DNA from: an uncultured Erysipelotrichaceae bacterium
GTDB lineage: Bacteria; Bacillota_I; Bacilli_A; Erysipelotrichales; Erysipelotrichaceae
Direction of reading: 5' to 3'
NCBI GenBank assembly: GCA_937900565.1
Contig: CALCFG010000151.1
Span: forward strand, 1 to 5,090
DNA: 5,090 bases
A program made the position numbers and the translations under genes. This document shows, in pieces, positions 1-5,090 of this stretch (positions are counted from its first letter, which is position 1; every line of letters begins with the position of its first letter). The notes under the pieces were generated by a model that saw only the letters and a program-made list of their open reading frames with translations, ran no database searches and was not told where the DNA came from.

Positions 1-39
1 TACGTTAATGCAATTTGTGTCAATTGGAAAAAAGTGTAA
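1..39 (+). CDS. dnaD: C-terminal end of a DnaD-like replication initiation protein (partial, 5' end outside window)
   Basis: Frame 1 reads YVNAICVNWKKV and then a TAA stop at 37-39. This fits the YxxxIxxxW signature (Y, three residues, I, three residues, W) that is known from the C-terminal domain of the DnaD/DnaB primosome family, where it contributes to DNA binding during helicase loading. The next gene, three bases on, is nth, and dnaD-nth is the usual order in Firmicutes. Only 12 codons are visible, so the call rests on this motif plus synteny. The protein stops three residues after the Trp, whereas Bacillus DnaD, as I recall it, continues for several tens of residues, so this looks like a tail-less version. 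A competing frame (2) overlaps the nth start with ATGA, but its residues match nothing I know. Confidence 0.6.
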   Translation, partial: YVNAICVNWKKV

Positions 40-42
40 ACC

Positions 43-678
43 ATGAAACGTTACGATTGGATCATTGATGAGATGGCAAAATTTTATCCAAATGCTCATT
101 GTGAATTGTTACATGATAATCCATTTCAATTAGCTGTTGCGGTAGTTTTATCTGCTCAAACAACCGATGCTGCAGTGAATAAAGTTACACCGAAATTATT
201 TGCGGATTATCCAAATAGTTACGCCATGTCTAAAGCAACACCACAACAAATTGAACCTTATATTGCCCGTTTAGGTTTATATAAAAACAAAGCTAAAATG
301 ATTGTTGGTTTGGCTGAAACATTGGAAAGTAAATATAATGGTATTATGCCTCAAACAATACGACAATTAACATGTCTACCAGGGGTAGGTAGAAAAAGTG
401 CGAATGTTATCTTAAGTGTATGTTTTAATATACCAAGTTTTGCTGTTGATACACACGTAACACGTGTTGCTAAACGGTTACGGTTAGCCAAAGAAAATGA
501 TAATGTGGAAGTAATCGAACAAAAACTTAAACGAAAAATTTCCAAGGAATTATGGATTCAAGGCCATCATACTTTTATCTTCTGGGGAAGGTATAAGTGT
601 AAAGCGCAGTCGCCAGACTGTCACGATTGTCCATTTCAATCATTTTGTCGATACTATAATAAAAAAGAATCAAAGTGA
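43..678 (+). CDS. nth: Endonuclease III (DNA glycosylase/AP lyase with [4Fe-4S] cluster)
   Basis: A bifunctional base-excision repair enzyme: it removes oxidised pyrimidines from DNA and nicks the resulting abasic site by beta-elimination. At 211 residues it has the usual length of the family. The LSAQTTD segment (36-42) is the conserved N-terminal helix. The helix-hairpin-helix LPGVGRKSA (112-120) carries the catalytic Lys118. AVDTHV (134-139) carries the catalytic Asp136. Four cysteines at 186, 193, 196 and 202 have the exact C-x6-C-x2-C-x5-C spacing of the iron-sulfur cluster, and the text around them (CKAQSP) resembles Bacillus Nth. The enzyme therefore looks intact and active. The ATG at 43 lies three bases after the upstream stop. 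Only a weak purine run (GGAAAAAAG, 26-34) precedes it, so translation is probably coupled to the DnaD-like gene. The last five codons (KKESK) lie inside the terminator palindrome shared with the convergent TPR gene. Confidence 0.97.
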   Translation: MKRYDWIIDEMAKFYPNAHCELLHDNPFQLAVAVVLSAQTTDAAVNKVTPKLFADYPNSYAMSKATPQQIEPYIARLGLYKNKAKMIVGLAETLESKYNGIMPQTIRQLTCLPGVGRKSANVILSVCFNIPSFAVDTHVTRVAKRLRLAKENDNVEVIEQKLKRKISKELWIQGHHTFIFWGRYKCKAQSPDCHDCPFQSFCRYYNKKESK

Positions 679-698
679 ATTTATTTTGATTCTTTTTT
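661..698. terminator. Bidirectional intrinsic terminator between the convergent nth and TPR genes
   Basis: Bases 661-674 (AAAAAAGAATCAAA) are perfectly complementary to 685-698, giving a 14-bp stem around a 10-base loop. On the + strand the stem runs into a T tract (693-699). On the - strand the A run 661-666 gives the matching U tract, so the hairpin can end transcripts from both sides. The stem is AT-rich and the U tract is part of it, so efficiency is uncertain. The left arm is the end of nth and the right arm the end of the TPR gene. Both stop codons sit in the loop. Confidence 0.8.
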
Positions 699-1793
699 TG
701 TTTGTGTAGAAACATCTTGATAATAGGTATCAAATATTTTTTTGCCTGAAATAAAAGCCTTATTGTATTGGTTATATGTTAATGCTTTATCTATAAATTT
801 TTCGGCTTTTGAATATTGTTCCAACTGTAAGTAACATTGAAATAGCCCTAATGTAGCCATGTCTTCTTCAAAGATGTTTTCAATTTTTAAAAAGTGCTGA
901 ATTGCTATTTTTGGCTTGTTATTCACAAGTAAATAAAACAAGCCAGATACGAAATGATAAAAGTTTTCAAATCCTTCATCACTTTTAATAGCGTTATAGT
1001 GATTGGTTGCATCATGGTAGCGACCATTGACAATGGACATGAATGTCTTCTGCGCTTTGCAATAGTTATATAAGTGAGCGTTAACTTTTTCAATGTTTCG
1101 TATTCGCTTGCGAGCAGTTTTAAAATCACGTAAAATTTGCACTAATAAGTGCAATTCATGATAGTATATCCACTCAATTTGTGAAGGGTCAAAGCTTAAT
1201 AATGCATCCAATACATCATAAGCTTGATCATATTGTGCTAAATCGATGCAATTTTGATAATAGATTTTTAATTCATGTTGCAATAAAGTTTGCATTTGAA
1301 AAGCTATGGTTAAATAATGATTAGCTAAAGTTGCATTATCTAAATAATAATAACAGACGCCTAATTCACATTCATAATGATCAAAGGTGTCGGTTGCTTG
1401 CAATTGTTCGAATAATGGAAGTGCTTTATCGTAGTGTTTTTCATTATAATGACAAGTAGCTAATAGTATTTGGTTTTCAATGCTATTGCGATCCATTTGA
1501 TAAGCTTTTAATGCATATGGCGTTGCTTTTGAATAGTTAGCTAATGTACTGTAAACAAGTGCAACGTTGCTGTAACTTTTCGCATTATTTGGATGAAGGG
1601 TTAATGCAGTTTGACAGGCAGCAATGGCTTCATCATATTGATGTAACATAATCAAAGCATTTGCCCGATGCCCATAATAATCCAAAGGGTCAGCAAAATC
1701 ATAGACATGAGTATCTACAAAATTTAAATATGAAACTCCATCCTGTGCTTCATAATATTTCTTACATTGAATAATAATATCTTTCATTAACAT
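681..1793 (-). CDS. Cytosolic TPR-repeat protein of unknown function
   Basis: A 370-residue protein made largely of tetratricopeptide-type helix pairs, which normally mediate protein-protein contacts. The clearest units are at about 39-70 (with YDEAIAACQTAL...HP), 71-104 (NYSKATPYALKAY), 105-138 (HYDKALPLFEQL), 139-169 and 311-344 (QYSKAEKFIDKAL). The middle (about 175-300) looks helical but is more degenerate. I see no signal peptide, membrane segment or enzymatic motif, so it is probably a cytoplasmic scaffold or adaptor; the partner is unknown. The start could be the first ATG (1793) or the third codon (ATG at 1787). There is no good Shine-Dalgarno before either, though AGTGA at 1796-1800 is reasonably placed for the second. 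It is convergent with nth and downstream of the PBP gene on the same strand, but separated from it by a terminator, so it probably has its own promoter. Its position is where Bacillus carries ypoC, but size and fold look different. Confidence 0.85.
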   Translation of the reverse strand: MLMKDIIIQCKKYYEAQDGVSYLNFVDTHVYDFADPLDYYGHRANALIMLHQYDEAIAACQTALTLHPNNAKSYSNVALVYSTLANYSKATPYALKAYQMDRNSIENQILLATCHYNEKHYDKALPLFEQLQATDTFDHYECELGVCYYYLDNATLANHYLTIAFQMQTLLQHELKIYYQNCIDLAQYDQAYDVLDALLSFDPSQIEWIYYHELHLLVQILRDFKTARKRIRNIEKVNAHLYNYCKAQKTFMSIVNGRYHDATNHYNAIKSDEGFENFYHFVSGLFYLLVNNKPKIAIQHFLKIENIFEEDMATLGLFQCYLQLEQYSKAEKFIDKALTYNQYNKAFISGKKIFDTYYQDVSTQTKKESK

Positions 1794-1800
1794 GTCACTA

Positions 1801-1829
1801 AGTATACACTATTGGCAACGTAAAATAAA
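1801..1829 (-). promoter_or_regulatory. Possible promoter of the TPR gene
   Basis: On the - strand TATACT (1806 to 1801) matches five of six bases of the sigma-A -10 box. With a 17-base spacer the -35 position is TTTATT (1829 to 1824), a poor match. The -10 box ends only seven bases before the first ATG of the TPR gene, so a transcript starting at the normal distance would be leaderless or nearly so, or would favour the ATG two codons later. The PBP terminator just upstream implies that some promoter is needed here. That is the main argument for this weak site. Confidence 0.3.
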
Positions 1830-1867
1830 AATAACGATTACTATGAGTGAATGGTAACCGTTATTTT
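1821..1867 (-). terminator. Intrinsic terminator of the recU-PBP operon
   Basis: On the - strand, AAAATAACGGTTAC (1867 to 1854) pairs with GTAATCGTTATTTT (1841 to 1828). The result is a 14-bp stem with one G-U pair and a 12-base loop, continuing into U-rich TATTTTA (1827 to 1821). It starts five bases after the TAA of the PBP gene (1873-1875). Position and strand fit a Rho-independent terminator. The A-rich opposite end means it could also act weakly on the + strand. Confidence 0.8.
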
Positions 1868-1872
1868 CAGGA

Positions 1873-4593
1873 TTAATCTTTTTTATCTTTATCACCTTCT
1901 GGCGATTCAGTTGTTTCAGCACTTTGCGTTGGTTCTGCTGTTGTACTAGAATCAGCAGTTGGTGTTGATGTAGATTCTGGGGTAGCTGTTGGAGTTGGAG
2001 TAGGTGTCGGCGTTGTTTCTGGTTCTTCCTCTTTGTGATGGTAAGAGAAACCTTGGCAAATTTGATTACTTGTTGTTCCAAGGTTTTCAAATGTATAGAA
2101 GCCACACACTTCATAATCACCATCACCTACAGTTAAGTCAGCATCGCTACCCTCTGTTTCGGATATTATCTCTTGAACAATGGAATCCCCTTGTTTGATG
2201 AATGCTTTATAACGAACAGGGCCAAATATCCATGAATAATCAAATAGGCGTTGGCCGTATGCTTCCACATATTTATCACCAACTGATAAGCTTAGATCTA
2301 TATGTTGTTCCGCAACAGTTAATTGCTCAGCATTTGGATAAGGTGTCCATGATAAACTCATGTGCCCCTCATCATTAATATTGAAACTAAATTCATTCAA
2401 TTCTGCTAATTCTTGAGTATTCGGGTCTACCAACTCATAGTTTTCTTTGAGAATTTGTCCTGTCGTAATGAAGGTAGGGTCCATTTGTTCAATCGGGCTA
2501 GCATATGGGAAAGTACCTAAAATATGCGTGATATCAACTACATCATCGGTACGTTGAATATCTGATGGTGCTCCATAAACGCTTGATAACTCGTCTAACA
2601 ATTTACTCATTACATTACCAGTAATATTGAGTGAACTTTTACTGGAGGTAAAATATGTTTCTTTATCTTTGATTGCTTTTTCATAGCCTAGCCAAACAAC
2701 ATTAGTAAAGTCAGTAGTGCTCATAGCCATCCAACGATCCTTAACAGCACCTTGTGGGATGTTATATTCCAATCCATATGTACCCCAATCACTGGTACCT
2801 GTTTTACCGAAAGTTTGATAATTTTTCTTACATATTTGCATGTAGTTGGCATATGGACCATTAACGGCTTGATATTCCATCAACGCAGTTAAATAAGCAG
2901 CGCCTGGCTCAAGTACTTGATCTTGAGTATATTCTGGAGTAACGACACCATCATTATCCATAAATTCAATTCGGGTAATGGTATGTGGTTTAATATAAAC
3001 GCCATTATTTAAAATCATGGAGTGCGCACCCGCCATTTCTTCAACAGAAACGATGGTATTGCTACCACCGATAGCGGATTGGATATCAAACGTTTCATTG
3101 TTAATTTTACTTAATCCGATGGCGTTTAAGTAATCTATAATCTTTTGCGTTCCTAATTTGTCAATTAATTCTTGCAATGTGGCTATGGCCGGGGTATTTA
3201 AGGAATTACCGATGGCATCGACCAATCGTACTTGACCTGCATATTGCCCATTTGCATTTTTAATAATAAAATCAGTTCCCGCGTAATTTAATGGACGGTC
3301 TACGACAACATGAGAAGTAGACCAACCTAAGTATTGGAATGCTAATGGATAAGATAATAGTGTTTTTATACTTGATCCAGGTTGTTTGTATTGATCGGTT
3401 GCATGGTTTAATAATAATGATCCGCCACTTGCATAATTTCTTCCACCTGCAATGGCAACAATTTCGCCAGTTGAATTATTCATTGAAACGATACCGATTT
3501 CCATTAATTCATCTGGAAATGACACAATGGTACCATCCTGTACATTATCCATAAAACTTTGAATCTTTGGATCCATGCAGGTATAAATACGCATCGCAGT
3601 TGTGGTAGGGTCCCTTCCTGTTAGAGCAGTCGCCTCATTGATAACTGTATCAATGTAGGCTTGATACGCATATTTATCACCACTGTTTTTACGACTAGGA
3701 TCATCTTGAGCAACCAATAGGTCTTCGACCTTTATCGTTTTTGCTAAGTTATATTCTTGCTTTGTAATATAACCGTGATTATACATTTGATATAACACAA
3801 TATTACGACGTTCTGTGGCAAGTTTTAAATTATTGAATGGGTTATATGCATTGGGTGCGTTGACTACACCGGCAAGCATTGCTGATTCACTTAAATTCAA
3901 TTGTGATACATCTTTATTAAAATAGTATTGCGCTGCTTGTTGAACCCCACGTATATTGTTGTTACCACCATAAAAAATCTTATTAACATATAATTCAAAT
4001 ACAGTCTTTTTATCGGTTATTTTGGTCAGTTTAGGTGCCAATAAGATTTCTGCCATCTTACGTTCAATTCCACCCATACCACTTCGATCAGCTTGCGTAC
4101 CCGTCGCATCGTCTTCAAAATATGTTTTCTTTAACAATTGCATTGTTAACGTTGATCCACCTTGGGAAAAACTCATTGATTTAATATTATTTAACATGGC
4201 TTTAATGAAGCGCGACATATCAAATCCATTGTGTTCAAAAAAACGTGAGTCTTCGACAGCGATAAATGCATCAATTAGGGAAGTTGGCATTTGCTCATAG
4301 GATACGTTGGTACGAATTTGTTGACCGACATCTGCGATGATGTTGCCATCTTTATCCATAATTTGACTGCTTTGTTCACTAATGAAATCCGTTAATTGTA
4401 ATTGGGGTGCTTGAGAATACACTTTACTTACAAAAAATGCCATCCCGATGCAACCAATTAATCCGACACCTAAAATAATGCTACAAATTAATGCAGCGAT
4501 GTTTTTATAATTTGGTTTGCGTTTACGTCTGCGCTTAACAGGACTTTTCTTTGTAACGGTTCCATGGTTATATGATGGGACTTTATTACTCAT
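1873..4593 (-). CDS. ponA: Class A penicillin-binding protein (bifunctional glycosyltransferase/transpeptidase, PBP1 type)
   Basis: A membrane-anchored enzyme that polymerises lipid II into glycan strands and cross-links the peptides. At 906 residues it has the length of Bacillus PBP1. Order: cytoplasmic tail with a dense basic patch (about 15-30, KRRRKRK), one membrane anchor (about 32-57), then the GT51 domain. GT51 shows motif 1 EDSRFFEHNGFD with catalytic Glu114, motif 2 GGSTLTMQL (145-153), motif 3 RKMAEILLAPKL with Glu182, motif 4 KIFYGG...GVQQAA (205-221) and motif 5 LNLSESAMLAG (232-242). The transpeptidase has SSIK (catalytic Ser407, Lys410), SLN (464-466) and KTGT (597-600). All active-site motifs are intact, so beta-lactams should acylate it. 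About 700-850 is an extra extracellular region ending in a Cys pair (830, 846). The tail from about 855 is acidic and Thr/Pro/Ser-rich. The start is fixed by AAGGAG five bases before the ATG. It is co-transcribed behind recU, as in Bacillus. The symbol follows the Bacillus synteny. Confidence 0.96.
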   Translation of the reverse strand: MSNKVPSYNHGTVTKKSPVKRRRKRKPNYKNIAALICSIILGVGLIGCIGMAFFVSKVYSQAPQLQLTDFISEQSSQIMDKDGNIIADVGQQIRTNVSYEQMPTSLIDAFIAVEDSRFFEHNGFDMSRFIKAMLNNIKSMSFSQGGSTLTMQLLKKTYFEDDATGTQADRSGMGGIERKMAEILLAPKLTKITDKKTVFELYVNKIFYGGNNNIRGVQQAAQYYFNKDVSQLNLSESAMLAGVVNAPNAYNPFNNLKLATERRNIVLYQMYNHGYITKQEYNLAKTIKVEDLLVAQDDPSRKNSGDKYAYQAYIDTVINEATALTGRDPTTTAMRIYTCMDPKIQSFMDNVQDGTIVSFPDELMEIGIVSMNNSTGEIVAIAGGRNYASGGSLLLNHATDQYKQPGSSIKTLLSYPLAFQYLGWSTSHVVVDRPLNYAGTDFIIKNANGQYAGQVRLVDAIGNSLNTPAIATLQELIDKLGTQKIIDYLNAIGLSKINNETFDIQSAIGGSNTIVSVEEMAGAHSMILNNGVYIKPHTITRIEFMDNDGVVTPEYTQDQVLEPGAAYLTALMEYQAVNGPYANYMQICKKNYQTFGKTGTSDWGTYGLEYNIPQGAVKDRWMAMSTTDFTNVVWLGYEKAIKDKETYFTSSKSSLNITGNVMSKLLDELSSVYGAPSDIQRTDDVVDITHILGTFPYASPIEQMDPTFITTGQILKENYELVDPNTQELAELNEFSFNINDEGHMSLSWTPYPNAEQLTVAEQHIDLSLSVGDKYVEAYGQRLFDYSWIFGPVRYKAFIKQGDSIVQEIISETEGSDADLTVGDGDYEVCGFYTFENLGTTSNQICQGFSYHHKEEEPETTPTPTPTPTATPESTSTPTADSSTTAEPTQSAETTESPEGDKDKKD
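1981..2013 (-). repeat. Thr-Pro dipeptide repeat in the PBP tail (imperfect hexamer repeat)
   Basis: Residues 861-871 of the PBP read TPTPTPTPTAT, coded by imperfect six-base units (ACN CCN) seen on the + strand as runs of GGNGTN. Thr and Pro codons vary in the third base, so the run is not a perfect microsatellite. That suggests the dipeptide pattern is maintained by selection rather than by recent slippage. Pro/Thr-rich stretches of this kind usually act as extended spacers outside the cell, here following the last folded part of the PBP. Confidence 0.75.
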
Positions 4594-4598
4594 ATTAT

Positions 4599-4604
4599 CT
4601 CCTT
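4599..4604 (-). promoter_or_regulatory. Ribosome binding site of the PBP gene
   Basis: On the - strand AAGGAG (4604 to 4599) is followed by five bases (ATAAT) and the ATG at 4593. It lies in the 18-base gap after the recU stop codon. It is the best Shine-Dalgarno in the window and decides the PBP start. There is no room for a separate promoter outside recU, which supports co-transcription. Confidence 0.85.
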
Positions 4605-4611
4605 AAAATAA

Positions 4612-5090
4612 TTACATGATAAAACTAAGATAATCCAAAGGACATTGAATATTCTTGGATTCAATCAAACAATGGGCTTGATTGAATTGTTCTATTGTAT
4701 AACTTTTTACCCCGTTTTGAATAGAGTTCAACAAGTGGGCGGCATCAAGAAAATAGGCTTTTTGATGAATTTTAAAATATACAATAATAAATGCACTGCA
4801 TCCTTGATTTAAGGCATCGTGAAGATGTAGTAGTTGATGGGGTGCAATTTGATTGATATAAAAACGACTTTTATTTTGGGTTGTTTTGGCTTCAAAAATA
4901 AATCCATGGCCTTTTCTAAATCCAATGTAATCGCAACATGAAGGTGTGTTATATACAGCTTTTGTAATGAAATTGCCTTGAGTTTGCATAACATGAATTG
5001 GGGTAGGATATTTAACAACCCACGCTAAATTGTTTTGATAATAAAATTGATTCGTATTATTTATCATTGCTTCCAAGTCCATACCTTTTG
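4612..5090 (-). CDS. recU: Holliday junction resolvase RecU (partial, N-terminus beyond the window)
   Basis: RecU cuts four-way DNA junctions in recombinational repair and chromosome segregation in Firmicutes. It belongs to a restriction-nuclease-like (PD-(D/E)XK) fold. Numbering from the Met at 5082, the active-site core is visible: Asp51 in CCDYIGF and Glu64-x-Lys66 in FIFEAK. These align with Bacillus DYNGIY and DFEAK. The PTPIHV (27-32) and FITKAVYNTPS (38-48) segments match the region leading into the stalk that inserts into the junction. The frame stays open to the window edge. The codons before the Met at 5082 read K-G, so K-G-M-D-L-E lines up with the internal RGMTLE motif of Bacillus RecU. 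I therefore take this Met as internal, with roughly 30 residues missing off the edge; the AAAAGG before it is also too close to serve as a ribosome site. The stop is 18 bases before the PBP gene, and recU-ponA is a known operon pair. Confidence 0.92.
   Translation of the reverse strand, partial: KGMDLEAMINNTNQFYYQNNLAWVVKYPTPIHVMQTQGNFITKAVYNTPSCCDYIGFRKGHGFIFEAKTTQNKSRFYINQIAPHQLLHLHDALNQGCSAFIIVYFKIHQKAYFLDAAHLLNSIQNGVKSYTIEQFNQAHCLIESKNIQCPLDYLSFIM

Noticed and set aside
1..46. Alternative upstream frame ending at 44-46 and overlapping the nth ATG (ATGA coupling)
   Set aside because: Its residues (MQFVSIGKKCKP) match nothing known, while frame 1 gives the DnaD-type YxxxIxxxW motif.
453..467. 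Palindrome ACACGT-AAC-ACGTGT, a possible operator-like site
   Set aside because: It lies inside nth exactly over the conserved VDTHVTRV codons, far from any start. The repeat follows from Thr/His/Val/Arg codon choice and has no sign of regulatory use.
351..545. Open frame of 64 codons on the - strand inside nth
   Set aside because: It is antisense to the conserved catalytic region of nth, has no ribosome binding site or recognisable motif, and is best read as a shadow.
681..1793. Possibility that the TPR protein is a quorum-sensing (Rap/PlcR-type) regulator or part of a defence system
   Set aside because: I see no helix-turn-helix, peptide pheromone gene or effector domain next to it. All neighbours are housekeeping genes, so there is no support beyond the repeats themselves.
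1809..2126. 105-codon open frame on the - strand overlapping the PBP 3' end, rich in Gln/Leu
   Set aside because: It is the Thr/Pro-rich tail of the PBP read in another frame and runs through the terminator hairpin. Its Gln/Leu bias is an artefact of the repeat.
4022..4300. 92-codon open frame on the + strand
   Set aside because: It is antisense to the GT51 domain, whose motifs are intact on the - strand. There is no ribosome binding site and no similarity I recognise.
4809..5018. 69-codon open frame on the - strand inside recU
   Set aside because: It is out of frame with the conserved RecU core, which is clearly the coding frame here.

Overview
This is an AT-rich, gene-dense stretch of a low-GC Gram-positive (Firmicutes) chromosome. 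The evidence is the gene set (a DnaD-like tail, nth, a class A PBP and recU), a strong AAGGAG ribosome binding site, and U-rich hairpin terminators. The genetic code looks standard: nth ends on TGA and tryptophans are read from TGG. The style of the class A PBP (a GGSTLTMQL motif and a Thr-Pro-rich C-terminal tail) makes me think of Erysipelotrichia-type Firmicutes, but that is a low-confidence guess.

Layout. Bases 1-39 (+) are the last codons of an upstream gene and carry the YxxxIxxxW signature of DnaD-type replication proteins. After three bases, nth (43-678, +) encodes endonuclease III. Facing it, with only two bases between the stop codons, is a 370-residue TPR-repeat protein (681-1793, -). 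A 79-bp gap follows, holding the hairpin terminator of the next operon and a possible promoter for the TPR gene. Beyond it lie a full-length class A penicillin-binding protein (1873-4593, -; ponA/pbp1A) and recU (4612-5090, -), a Holliday-junction resolvase whose N-terminus runs off the window. recU and the PBP gene are 18 bp apart and surely one operon, in the order recU then PBP.

How the genes fit together. Two housekeeping operons meet here tail to tail: dnaD-nth (replication initiation and base-excision repair) and recU-PBP (recombination/chromosome segregation and cell-wall synthesis). From memory, Bacillus has the same two blocks convergently arranged with the small gene ypoC between them. 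Here the place of ypoC is taken by an unrelated-looking TPR gene on the opposite strand to nth.

The most distinctive structural detail is at the nth/TPR junction. A 14-bp perfect inverted repeat lies across the ends of both reading frames. It acts as a bidirectional terminator candidate and forces both proteins to end in the same residues, KKESK. I found no mobile element, CRISPR array, tRNA or rRNA gene, and no convincing sign of a new defence or other exotic system. The window is mostly a conserved core region.
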